Source: Streptomyces sp. BK340
GTDB lineage: Bacteria > Actinomycetota > Actinomycetes > Streptomycetales > Streptomycetaceae
DNA length: 64,000 nt
Reading direction: 5' to 3'
NCBI RefSeq assembly: GCF_007827595.1
Contig: NZ_VISR01000039.1
Span: 20,756 to 84,755, forward strand
Below the pieces are notes generated by a model. It did no database searches. It had not been told where the DNA came from and was given only the letters and a program-made list of their open reading frames with translations. Shown here one piece after another: positions 26,716-34,863 of the stretch; positions within the stretch are counted from its first letter, which is position 1; each line of letters opens with the position of its first letter. Made by a program: the position numbers and the translations under genes.

Positions 26716-28305
26716 ATGACCGACGCTCCGCAGCAGTCTCGGGCCTACCTCGTCGGCGGCGGAATCGCCTCGCTGGCGGCCGCCGCCTTCCTGATCCGCG
26801 ACGGCGGCTTCCCCGGCGAGAACATCCGCATCCTCGAGGAACTCCCGCTTGCAGGCGGCTCGATGGATGGTCGTGGTGAGCCCGACGGATACGTCACCCG
26901 CGGCGGCCGCATGCTGGAGGATGAGGCGTACACGTGCCTGTGGAATCTCCTGGAAACCATCCCTACCCTCACCGACGGGACCATGTCGGTGCGCGAGGAG
27001 ATCCGCGAGTTCAGCGCCAAGTGGCCCACCGACGCCAAGGCCCGCCTCATCGGCAAGGACGCCGAGATCCTTGACGCCTCCGACTACGGCCTCGACACCC
27101 GGGACCGCATGGAGCTGACCCGGCTGCTCGTCCTCCCGGAGGCGGTGATCGGGGCGCGCCGGATCGAGGACTTCTTTTCCCCGCACTTCCTCGAGACCAA
27201 CTTCTGGGCGATGTGGCGCACCACGTTCGCCTTCCAGAACTGGCACAGCGCCATCGAGCTCAGGCGCTACTTCCTGCGTTTCATGCAGGAGTTCCCACGC
27301 ATGCACACCCTGGCGGGTGTGCGCCGCACGCGGCTCAACCAGTACGACTCGATCATTCGCCCGCTGCAGACCTGGCTGGTGGAGCGCGGCGTGCGCTTCG
27401 AGCACGGCGTGCGGGTCACCGACGTCGACTTCGTCACCGAGGAGGACGGCACCCGGCGGGTGCGCCGCCTCCACCTCGAACGCGCCGGACAGCAGGACGC
27501 GTACGACCTCGCGGACACCGACTACGCGTTCCTCACCCTCGGCTCAATGACGGCCGACGCAGCCTACGGCAGTGACGACACCGCTCCCGAGCTGATCCGG
27601 GACAAGCGTGACGGCGGATGGCGGCTGTGGGAGACGATCGCCGGCAAGGCGGACGACTTCGGCCGCCCGGCCGCCTTCCACGGCAACGTGGACGAGGCGA
27701 AGTGGGAGTCGTTCACCTTGACCATGCGCAGCCCCCTGCTCCTGCACCGCATCGAGGAGTTGTCCGGAAACCTTCCCGGTACCGGCGCGCTGATGACGTT
27801 CAAGGACTCCAGCTGGCTGATGTCCATCGTCGTACCGCACGCACCACACTTCGAGGGACAGCCCGAGGACGTCTACACCCTGTGGGGGTACGGCCTCTTC
27901 GTCGACAACGAGGGCGACTTCGTCGCCAAGACGATGGCCGAGGCCACCGGCCGGGAGATCCTCACCGAACTGCTCAACCACCTCGGCCTGTGGGACATCG
28001 AGGAGCAGATCGCGGCGACGACGACGGTGATCCCGGTGATGCTGCCGTACATCACCAGCCAGTTCGCCCCGCGCACGGTCCACGACCGACCGCTGGTCCT
28101 CCCGCGCGGCGCCGCGAACTTCGCCTTCCTCGGCCAGTTCACGGAGATCCCGGAGGACGTCGTCTTCACCGTCGAGTACTCCGTCCGCGGCGCCATGCAC
28201 GCCGTCTACGGCCTGCTCGGCCTCGACCGCGAGATCCCTGGGATCTACCACGCCCTCTCCGACCCGAAGACGGCCATCGGCGTACTCAAGGCCGCCCTGG
28301 CCTGA
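26716..28305 (+). CDS. Oleate hydratase family flavoprotein
   Basis: The 529-residue protein is of the myosin-cross-reactive-antigen/oleate hydratase family. Features are the FAD-binding YLVGGGIASLAAAAFLIRD, RGGRMLEDEAYTCLWNLL, FETNFWAMWRTTFAFQNWHS-type core, SSWLMSIVVPHAPHF and the C-terminal EYSVRGAMHAVYGLLGLDR. These FAD enzymes add water to cis double bonds of unsaturated fatty acids and act at the membrane or in the cytosol. Full length. The ATG follows CGGAGGG. A GGGACC half-site lies at 26647. A hairpin follows the stop. Confidence 0.93.
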   Translation: MTDAPQQSRAYLVGGGIASLAAAAFLIRDGGFPGENIRILEELPLAGGSMDGRGEPDGYVTRGGRMLEDEAYTCLWNLLETIPTLTDGTMSVREEIREFSAKWPTDAKARLIGKDAEILDASDYGLDTRDRMELTRLLVLPEAVIGARRIEDFFSPHFLETNFWAMWRTTFAFQNWHSAIELRRYFLRFMQEFPRMHTLAGVRRTRLNQYDSIIRPLQTWLVERGVRFEHGVRVTDVDFVTEEDGTRRVRRLHLERAGQQDAYDLADTDYAFLTLGSMTADAAYGSDDTAPELIRDKRDGGWRLWETIAGKADDFGRPAAFHGNVDEAKWESFTLTMRSPLLLHRIEELSGNLPGTGALMTFKDSSWLMSIVVPHAPHFEGQPEDVYTLWGYGLFVDNEGDFVAKTMAEATGREILTELLNHLGLWDIEEQIAATTTVIPVMLPYITSQFAPRTVHDRPLVLPRGAANFAFLGQFTEIPEDVVFTVEYSVRGAMHAVYGLLGLDREIPGIYHALSDPKTAIGVLKAALA

Positions 28306-28306
28306 C

Positions 28307-28327
28307 CTGTGGTCGGTCCGGCCACAG
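28307..28327. terminator. Hairpin after the oleate hydratase gene
   Basis: CTGTGG and CCACAG pair around a GC-rich centre (TCGGTCCGG). It begins two bases after the stop codon. Confidence 0.5.
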
Positions 28328-28492
28328 TCGAGCACGCCTCGGCGGTCCAGGTTCGCTCCTGTGCTGCCGCAGGTGCCCGTACGAAAAGCCAGGCCCGGCC
28401 TCCACCGAAGGGGCACACCGGGCTGCCCGCTTGTGACGCGCACGGCCTGTCGGGGGGCCGGACCGAGGAGCCCAGTCCTCCAGGGCGGTTCG

Positions 28493-28506
28493 GCCCTATT
28501 CCGGGT
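28493..28506. promoter_or_regulatory. Putative DevR-type box ahead of a flavohaemoglobin remnant
   Basis: GGGCGGTTCGGCCC lies only 15 bp before the truncated coding fragment, too close for a working promoter arrangement. It is probably the original promoter box left after the 5' part of the gene was deleted. Confidence 0.4.
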
Positions 28507-28520
28507 GACGACTACACCGG

Positions 28521-28892
28521 ATGATCGATGTGCCGGTCGGACCCGCACGACGGATCCCGGCTGTGGCGGTGAACGCCGTCCCCCTGCACGCGGACCGTAC
28601 CCCGGCCGACCACGCCCTGCGCGCCGACACCCGGCGCCGGATCGAGCAACTGCCCCACGCGAGGGCGGAGTTCTGGTACGAGGAAGAGGCGGCCGAGGAA
28701 CCCGGCGCCCACACCGGCCTGATGGACCTCGACGGCCTGGACCTGCCCACGGACGGCGATGTGTACCTGTGCGGCTCGCTGCCCTTCATGCGGGCCGTCC
28801 GCACCCAGCTCCTCCAGGCCGGCGTCCCGGCGCGCAGCATCCGCTACGAAGTCTTCGGTCCGGACCTGTGGCTCGCCCACGCGGAAGGCTGA
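28521..28892 (+). pseudogene. C-terminal fragment of a flavohaemoglobin (Hmp)
   Basis: The 123-codon frame matches the NAD-binding end of flavohaemoglobins: AEFWYEEEA, THTGLMDL-like GAHTGLMDLDGLDLPTDG, VYLCGSLPFMRAVRTQLL, and IRYEVFGPDLW. The globin and FAD domains, about 280 residues, are absent, so nitric-oxide dioxygenase activity is impossible. No ribosome site precedes the ATG. Loss of NO detoxification in this island is inferred. Confidence 0.8.
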
Positions 28893-29234
28893 GGGACGCT
28901 GATGACGTAGGGCGCAGTGGCGCGCGGCTGGACCACATCAAGGGCGGTCCGAGGGCAGAGTACTCGGCGCCATCGCCCTGGCGTGGCCAGACTGCGTGGC
29001 CCGGTCCGTGCTGATCCACGGGGAAGCGGGGCCAGGAGCAGCGAGGCCTCGAGAACCTGCCCCGCCCCCAGAGCCACCTGCTCTGCATGGCCTGCCGGGA
29101 TCGCCAGGGGCCTCGCCTTACTCGCGCCGGGAATCAGCGTGCCGGAGCAGTAGCCCGGTTGCCGGACGGCCGTACGTGAGCGTCCTCCGCCCCGCGGCAC
29201 CGGCTGCGGCAAACGATGAGAAGTGGCAGGCGGA
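28893..29234. other. Gene-free stretch
   Basis: No coding family, repeat or DevR-type box was recognised in these 342 bases. The sequence keeps GC-rich codon-like periodicity, so it may be older debris. Confidence 0.4.
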
Positions 29235-29300
29235 TCAGGAGATCTTGGTGACGGTCAGCAGGACGGCCGCGTCCTCGAGGACCTCGAGGCTGTGCCGGAA
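29235..29300 (-). pseudogene. Cupin C-terminal fragment
   Basis: The minus strand reads RHSLEVLEDAAVLLTVTKIS and stops at 29235. This is the typical end of small cupins (PHS...E.A.LLTV). It is a very short remnant. Confidence 0.35.
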
Positions 29301-29339
29301 GTCTGCCGCGGCCGCCGATCGGCCTGGCCGGCTCACTTG

Positions 29340-29614
29340 TCCCGGCAGCCCGGAAAGGTCCACGAGACGACGACCCTGGAACCGGGTGACTGCGTCCTGC
29401 TCTGCACCGACGGTGTCGTGGAGGCGCGCAATGCGGCGGTGCGGAGTTCGGCCTCGACCGGTTCACCGACTTCATCATCCGCTCCAACGCCGCCGGCAGG
29501 TGCCCGGCCGAGGTGCTACGGCTGCTCATCCACGCCATCCTCGACCACCAGCGCAACCAACTGCGGGACGACGTGACCATCCTGCTCTTCGAATGGCGCC
29601 CGCAGTACGAGTGA
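29340..29614 (+). pseudogene. C-terminal fragment of a SpoIIE/PP2C phosphatase
   Basis: ETTTLEPGDCVLLCTDGVVE (the metal-binding YTDGV-type motif) is followed, after a frameshift near 29430, by FGLDRFTDFIIRSNAAG. It then reads LRDDVTILLFEW and ends at TGA 29612. These are the last two conserved blocks of SpoIIE-type serine phosphatases that act on anti-sigma antagonists. The rest of the protein is missing. Confidence 0.7.
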
Positions 29615-29692
29615 CGCGGTACCGCGCCGAGCCTTGCCGGCCGGGGACGCGGCGATCCTGCAGCACGCGACCGGCATGAGCTACGGCGACGA

Positions 29693-30009
29693 TCAGGTGT
29701 CCGCTGAGCTGCTGGATGCCTCGGGCAGTATGGGCAGCAGCATGATGGTGGGCTCGGTGGCGCGGACGGTATGCGGCAGCCGGGCGGGCAGGTGGATCCA
29801 ACTCCCGGGCGTCACCTCGGACTTCTCGTCGCCGAGTACAAGGTCCAGTCGGCCCTGGATGACGACGGGCAGGGCCGAGGTGTGCTCGGTCAGTTCCTGT
29901 CCGGTGGCGAACGCGAAGCCGACCACGCGCAGCCGGTCCTCGCGGGACAGGACGCGGCTGAGGGCACGGTCTCTGGCAGGGACAGTTCGGCGGCCAGATC
30001 ATGGATCAC
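29693..30009 (-). pseudogene. Small cupin protein gene with one frameshift
   Basis: From GTG 30009 the frame gives VIHDLAAELSLPE. One base is missing near 29960, after which ALSRVLSREDRLRVVGFAFA continues. Then come GQELTEHTSALPVVIQGRLD (cupin motif 1) and PGSWIHLPARLPHTV (motif 2), ending at 29693. Joined, it is about 105 residues, a normal single cupin. A protein starting within the second frame could still be made. Confidence 0.6.
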
Positions 30010-30035
30010 GGTCGTGGACTTGGGGGTCTTTCTCC

Positions 30036-30205
30036 TCAGGGATTCGGGGTGGTGGGGACGGCGATGATGCTGATGGCGCCCGGATGGGCCTGGTGGCGGC
30101 GGAAGACGCGGCGCATCTCCAGGACCCGGCGCCGGGCCGCGGGATCGCGCAGGGCCCGGCCGGCCATGCGCGCGGCGTGCGTGAGCCCCTCGTCGACGAT
30201 GAGCC
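30036..30205 (-). pseudogene. Unidentified C-terminal coding fragment
   Basis: The minus strand reads RLIVDEGLTHAARMAGRALR, then VLEMRRVFRRHQAHPGAISI and stops at 30036. The helical, Arg-rich tail looks like real coding sequence, but the family is not recognised. It is joined directly to the adhE remnant on its right. Confidence 0.35.
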
Positions 30206-30207
30206 TG

Positions 30208-30500
30208 CGTGGGTGAGGGCGTCGAAGCCGCTGTCGGCGCGAGGACCGGGGCAGGGCTGTCGTGAGTAGAGGGTCGATGATTGCGACGCTGGGGGTGAGG
30301 GCGTGGTCGGCGAGCGGGTACTTCTTGCAGGTCGCGGGGTCGGAGATGACGGCGAACGGGGTGACCTCGGCGCCGGTGCCCGACCTCGTACTCGGCGAGC
30401 GCCTTGAGGCCGGCCGTGACCAGACGGTCCACGGCGACCGCGGTGTCGGACGGGGCGTCGGTCCGGACGCGGTCCTGGGGCCGCACGTCCTGTCGGGTCA
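30208..30500 (-). pseudogene. Second adhE with a 1.7-kb internal deletion
   Basis: From ATG 30500 it reads MTRQDVRPQ and then TAVAVDRLVTAGLKALAEYE, matching residues 1-40 of AdhE. At about 30381 it jumps to GTGAEVTPFAVISDPA, LADHALTPSVAIIDPLL and DSGFDALTHA (AdhE about 615-676). The catalytic cysteine and most of both domains are gone. Nucleotide identity to 1667-1848 is obvious by eye. The fragment keeps an upstream DevR-type box at 30669, mirroring intact adhE. Confidence 0.9.
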
Positions 30501-30668
30501 TGGTGGTGTGCGCCGTTGTCAGGGACCGCCATGCTCATGCGGCGGCGCGGGACGGGAGGGACGCAGCGGGGGACCGGCGCCCCTCCCTGACTGCACTTTC
30601 CGGCGGATCCCGGCGGGCGGGGCAGCCGCCGAAGGATCCCTCTCACGTCCGTCCGGTCCGGCTCGTCA

Positions 30669-30682
30669 GGGACCGTCGGCCC
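30669..30682. promoter_or_regulatory. Putative DevR-type box upstream of the adhE remnant
   Basis: GGGACCGTCGGCCC lies 169 bp before the remnant's ATG. A half-site, GGGACCGCC, is at 30522. Confidence 0.45.
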
Positions 30683-30722
30683 CGGCCCGACCGAGCTGCC
30701 GGACGGCATCTCCAGCAGCGGC

Positions 30723-31370
30723 TCAGGGGTTCCCGGTCCGGTGGGACGGGGTGGGAGCTTCGATGTCGTCGATGCGGAAGCGCAGCCCGTTCACCACGCC
30801 GACCACGCCGTCGAGGCGCCAGACGGTGTGAACGAGCTCCGGTACCTGGCTCCGCGCTTCCACCCGGCCCTCAAGGGTGACGACACCGTCGCGGACACGG
30901 ACCTGGACGGCGTCGGACGGCAGGTTCAGCGCGGTGACGACGATCTCCTCGGTCACCTGGCGGCGGATGTCGTCGTCCGCGCGCAGGAAGACCCGCAACA
31001 GGTCGCGACGGGTGGCGATGCCGATGAGGCGGTCGGCCTCGTCGACCACCGGCAGCCGCTCGACCCCGCGGCGCTCCATGAGCCGGGCGGCGTCCGGCAC
31101 GGTCTGCTCGGGGTGCACGGTGATGGCGGGGCTCGACATCACGTCGCCCGCTGTTACGGCGGGCGGCGGAGCAAGGCCGTCCCGGTGTGCCTGGCAGCGC
31201 ATCAGGTCGCTGCGGGACAGGACGCCGAGGACCTTGTCGTCGGCGTCGACCACCGGCAGTCCGCTGATCCGGTGATGGTCGAGCAGTCGCACGACCTCCT
31301 TGAACGGGGTCGTCCGGCGGGCGTGCACGACGTCTGTGGTCATCATCTCGCCGACGACATGGGCGATCAC
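30723..31370 (-). CDS. CBS-CBS-BON domain protein
   Basis: The 215-residue protein has CBS 1 (MMTTDVVHARRTTPFKEVVRLL, VLGVLSRSDLM) and CBS 2 (VMSSPAITVHPEQTVPDAARLM, LIGIATRRDLL). A BON domain follows (VRVRDGVVTLEGRVEARSQV). Order and motifs match the protein at 22744, though the inter-CBS linker is shorter. It starts 48 bp after the second HPF-like gene on the same strand and is probably cotranscribed with it. This links a nucleotide sensor with a ribosome-binding factor. Confidence 0.92.
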   Translation of the reverse strand: MIAHVVGEMMTTDVVHARRTTPFKEVVRLLDHHRISGLPVVDADDKVLGVLSRSDLMRCQAHRDGLAPPPAVTAGDVMSSPAITVHPEQTVPDAARLMERRGVERLPVVDEADRLIGIATRRDLLRVFLRADDDIRRQVTEEIVVTALNLPSDAVQVRVRDGVVTLEGRVEARSQVPELVHTVWRLDGVVGVVNGLRFRIDDIEAPTPSHRTGNP

Positions 31371-31417
31371 GGCGCATCTCCTTCACTGGTGCGGGCCGGG
31401 CGGGCGGCCTGTGACGC

Positions 31418-31801
31418 CTACTTCTGCGGGCCGCCGCGCCACGGGGGCGGCGCGGCCGTCCGGCGGGTGGTGTCGCCTCGGTGGGCGACGCGTTCGGTGG
31501 CGGAGCGCAGCCGGTCGTGGAGCCCGTCGGCGAGTTCGCGGGCGCTCGCCTCGTGGACTTGGACGACGACGGGTTCGGTGCCGACCCGGATGTCGCTGCG
31601 GCCGGACCATGGCGGTTCGACGTGGTGGGCCGAGGCCCGCTGTACGCGCACCTCACCGCTCACGGGCGGCAGGCCGGGCCGTTCGAGGGCGGCAGCGACC
31701 TTCTCGCGCAGGTAGGCCAGGGACTCCTCGTCCACCTCCCCGCCGGCGCGGACCCGCACCGCGGCGGTGGTCTCACGGGCACCGTTGTGCTCGGCAGTCA
31801 T
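31418..31801 (-). CDS. Short HPF/RaiA-like ribosome-associated protein (copy 2)
   Basis: The 127-residue paralogue of the protein at 3961 has VRVRAGGEVDEESLAYLREKV, PVSGEVRVQRASAHHVEPPW and a final helix (ARELADGLHDRLRSATERV). The same tail, TAAPPPWRGGP, is present. ATG 31801 with GGGAG eight bases upstream is preferred over GTG 31810. A DevR-type box lies 111 bp upstream. Proposed role: ribosome hibernation or protection during hypoxia. Confidence 0.75.
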   Translation of the reverse strand: MTAEHNGARETTAAVRVRAGGEVDEESLAYLREKVAAALERPGLPPVSGEVRVQRASAHHVEPPWSGRSDIRVGTEPVVVQVHEASARELADGLHDRLRSATERVAHRGDTTRRTAAPPPWRGGPQK

Positions 31802-31911
31802 GTACTCCACTCCCTGCGATCGTTCTCTGACATCTCAAGGCTGCCGCGTTCGCCGCTTTCACCCCAGGGGCGACCAGCCCGGGAGGGTGGAGCGGTCGGC
31901 CCCGGCCCGGG

Positions 31912-31925
31912 GGGCCGAGCGGCCC
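31912..31925. promoter_or_regulatory. Putative DevR-type box upstream of HPF-like gene copy 2
   Basis: GGGCCGAGCGGCCC is a perfect 6-2-6 palindrome between the ppdK stop (31933) and the HPF-like start. Confidence 0.55.
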
Positions 31926-31932
31926 GCCCTCG

Positions 31933-34629
31933 TCACCTGCTGTCGCTGCCCCCGGTCTTCTCCAGCGCCGCCCGGCCTGCCTCCAGTCGCGCCACCGGCA
32001 CGCGGAACGGCGAGCAGGAGACGTAGTCCAGGCCGGCGGTGTGGAAGAAGTGCAACGAGTCGGGGTCGCCGCCGTGCTCGCCGCACACCCCGATCTTGAG
32101 GTCCGGGCGGGTGGCACGGCCCTCGGCGACCGCTACGCCCACCAGGCGGCCGACCCCCTCGCGGTCGAGGGTCTCGAAGGGCGAGGTGGGGAAGACGCCC
32201 TTGTCGAGGTATGCGGAGAAGAACTCCGCCTCGACGTCGTCCCGCGAGAAGCCCCAGGTGGTCTGGGTGAGGTCGTTGGTGCCGAAGGAGAAGAACTCGG
32301 CCTCCTCCGCGATCCGGCCCGCTGTCAGCGCTGCCCTCGGCAGCTCGATCATGGTGCCGACCGGGCAGTCGACGCAGACGCCGGCTGCCCGGGAGACCTC
32401 GGCCAGTACCCGCTGCACCTCATCACGCACGAGCCGGAGTTCACGGACGTCACCGACGAGCGGGACCATGATCTCCGCCTTGGGCGTGCCACCGGCCAGC
32501 AGGCGCTCGGCCACGGCCTCACCGATCGCCCGGACCTGCATGGCCACGAGGCCGGGAACCACCAGTCCCAGGCGCACACCGCGCAGCCCGAGCATCGGGT
32601 TCTCCTCGTGCATGCGGTTCACGGCACTGAGCAGTTCGACGTCGTGCGGGTCCGGCTGCTCTCCGCGGGCCTGGGCGGAGGCGATGCGCACCGCCAGTTC
32701 GGTGTGGTCGGGCAGGAACTCGTGCAGCGGCGGGTCGAGGAGCCGGATGGTGACGGGCAGACCGTCCATGGCCTCCAGGATGCCGGTGAAGTCCTCCCGC
32801 TGAAGGGGCAGGAGCTCTGACAGGGCACGGTCGCGTTCGGCGTCCGTGCCGGCCAGGATCATCTGCTCGACCAGCTTGCGGCGCTCGCCGAGGAACATGT
32901 GCTCGGTGCGGCACAGTCCGACACCCTGCGCTCCGAACCGGCGGGCCCGTGCGGCATCTTCCGGGGTGTCGGCGTTGGCGCGCACCTCCAGACGCCGCAC
33001 GCTGTCGGCGCGGGCCAGGGCCCGGGCCACCGCGTCGACCACGCCCTCGGCGTCCGCCTCGCCAGAGCCGTCCTCCAGATGCCGGATGACCGCCGAGTCC
33101 ATCAGCGGTACCGCTCCCGCGTACACCGCTCCGGCGGAGCCGTCCACGGAGACGACGGTGCCTTCCTCGACCACGGTGCCGTCCGCCGCGGTGAGGCGCC
33201 GGGCGTCGGTGTCGACGGCGAGTTCCTCGGCGCCGCACACACAGACCTTGCCCATGCCGCGGGCGACGACGGCGGCGTGGCTGGTCTTGCCACCCCGACT
33301 GGTGAGGACCGCCTGGGAGGCGATCATGCCGGGCAGGTCGTCGGGGGTGGTCTCCTGGCGGACGAGGACGACCTTCTCGCCGGCGGCGGCGCGCCGTACC
33401 GCCTGGGCGGAGTCGAAGACCACGGCCCCGACCGCCGCACCAGGTGAGGCCGGGACACCGTGGGCAAGTGCGGTACGGGTGGCGGAAGTGTCGAACCGCG
33501 GGAACATCAGCCGGGCCAGGCCCTCGCCGCTCACCCGCGCCAGCGCCTCGTCCGGGGTGATGAGCCCCTCATCGGCCAGCTGGGCGGCGAGGACGAAGGC
33601 GGCCTCGGCGGTGCGCTTGCCGACCCGGGTCTGCAGCATCCACAGCCGGCCGCGCTCGATGGTGAACTCAATGTCGCACAGATCCCGGTAGTGCTCCTCC
33701 AACGCCCGCATGTGGTCTCGCAGTTGTGCGTACGACGTCGGGTCCAGGCGTTCAAGGTCGGCCAGCGGGACGGTGTTGCGGATGCCGGCGACGACGTCCT
33801 CGCCCTGGGCGTTCGGCAGGTAGTCGCCGTACAGGCCGGGCCGGCCGGTGGCCGGGTCGCGGGTGAAGGCGACGCCGCTGCCGGAGTCGGAGCCCAGGTT
33901 GCCGAAGACCATCGTCTGCACATTGACGGCGGTGCCCAGGTCGTCGGGGATGTGCTCGCGGCGCCGGTAGAGACGGGCGCGCTCGCCGTTCCAGGACTCG
34001 AACACGGCCAGGACCGCGCGGTGCAGCTGCTCGGCGGTGGACTGCGGGAAGTAGTCCCCCGTCTCCTGCCGGATGAGGTTCTTGTGGGTCTCGACCAGTT
34101 CGGCCAGGTCGGATGCCGTCAGGTGCAGGTCGTCCTTGACGCCGCGCAGGTCCTTGAGGAGGGCGAGGGACCGTTCGAAGAGGGAGGAGTCGACCCCCAT
34201 GACCGTGCTGCCGAACATCTGGACGAGGCGGCGGTAGGAGTCCCAGGCGAAGCGTTCGCTGCCGGAGACCCTGGCCAGACCGAGGACGGACTCGTCGTTG
34301 AGGCCGATGTCGAGAATCGTCTCCATCATGCCGGGCATGGAGAACTTCGCTCCGGAGCGGACGGACAGCAGCAGCGGGTCGTCCGGCTGCCCCAGAACCC
34401 GGCCGGCGGACGCTTCGAGCGCCGACAGATGTGCGGAGACCTCATCCCACAGGCCCGCGGGTTCGCTGCCCGTTTCCAGGAAGGCGCGGCACGCCTCGGT
34501 GGTGACGGTGAATCCCGGCGGTACGGGGAGCCCGAGGCGGGTCATCTCCGCCAGGTTCGATCCCTTTCCACCGAGGAGACCGGCCATGCCACGGTCACCC
34601 TCGGTGAAGTCGTACACGTAACGGACCAT
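31933..34629 (-). CDS. ppdK: Pyruvate, phosphate dikinase
   Basis: The 898-residue enzyme interconverts pyruvate, ATP and phosphate with PEP, AMP and pyrophosphate. It has an N-terminal ATP-grasp domain (LLGGKGSNLAEMTRLGLPVPPGF). The swivelling phospho-His domain carries H451 in GGKTSHAAVVARGMGK. The C-terminal TIM barrel has GLCRTEHMFL, GTNDLTQTTWGFSRDD and VCGEHGGDP. Length fits the family. ATG with GAGGAG upstream. In the pyruvate-forming direction it harvests ATP using pyrophosphate, useful when respiration stops; direction cannot be read from sequence. Two DevR-type boxes precede it, and a dead copy lies at 25634. Confidence 0.96.
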   Translation of the reverse strand: MVRYVYDFTEGDRGMAGLLGGKGSNLAEMTRLGLPVPPGFTVTTEACRAFLETGSEPAGLWDEVSAHLSALEASAGRVLGQPDDPLLLSVRSGAKFSMPGMMETILDIGLNDESVLGLARVSGSERFAWDSYRRLVQMFGSTVMGVDSSLFERSLALLKDLRGVKDDLHLTASDLAELVETHKNLIRQETGDYFPQSTAEQLHRAVLAVFESWNGERARLYRRREHIPDDLGTAVNVQTMVFGNLGSDSGSGVAFTRDPATGRPGLYGDYLPNAQGEDVVAGIRNTVPLADLERLDPTSYAQLRDHMRALEEHYRDLCDIEFTIERGRLWMLQTRVGKRTAEAAFVLAAQLADEGLITPDEALARVSGEGLARLMFPRFDTSATRTALAHGVPASPGAAVGAVVFDSAQAVRRAAAGEKVVLVRQETTPDDLPGMIASQAVLTSRGGKTSHAAVVARGMGKVCVCGAEELAVDTDARRLTAADGTVVEEGTVVSVDGSAGAVYAGAVPLMDSAVIRHLEDGSGEADAEGVVDAVARALARADSVRRLEVRANADTPEDAARARRFGAQGVGLCRTEHMFLGERRKLVEQMILAGTDAERDRALSELLPLQREDFTGILEAMDGLPVTIRLLDPPLHEFLPDHTELAVRIASAQARGEQPDPHDVELLSAVNRMHEENPMLGLRGVRLGLVVPGLVAMQVRAIGEAVAERLLAGGTPKAEIMVPLVGDVRELRLVRDEVQRVLAEVSRAAGVCVDCPVGTMIELPRAALTAGRIAEEAEFFSFGTNDLTQTTWGFSRDDVEAEFFSAYLDKGVFPTSPFETLDREGVGRLVGVAVAEGRATRPDLKIGVCGEHGGDPDSLHFFHTAGLDYVSCSPFRVPVARLEAGRAALEKTGGSDSR

Positions 34630-34719
34630 GACGCGGCGCTCCTCAAGCGTTGGGGGCGTGATGTCTCCAGCGTCGGACGGGGGGCGGATCCGGCGCGAGG
34701 TGCCGGCCGTCCCGCGTGA

Positions 34720-34733
34720 GGGACCGTTGGGCC
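34720..34733. promoter_or_regulatory. Putative DevR-type box upstream of ppdK (proximal)
   Basis: GGGACCGTTGGGCC lies 91 bp before the ppdK ATG. Confidence 0.5.
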
Positions 34734-34757
34734 CGGATGCGGGCTTGACGTTGCGAA

Positions 34758-34771
34758 GGGACCATCGGTGC
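34758..34771. promoter_or_regulatory. Putative DevR-type box upstream of ppdK (distal)
   Basis: GGGACCATCGGTGC lies 38 bp from the proximal box and nearly equals the adhE box. It could also have served the decayed stress-protein gene to the right. Confidence 0.5.
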
Positions 34772-34863
34772 CCCGACGGGGCGTTACGGCCCGTCGACCA
34801 CCAGCACGGCCGGGACGAGGCTGAACGTCATCCGCATACAGCGATCAGGGAGGGGGACACGTG

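Noticed and set aside
30522..30535. GGGACCGCCATGCT as an extra box; likewise GGGACCGCTGCACG at 26647
   Set aside because: Only the left half matches; kept as half-sites and not counted.
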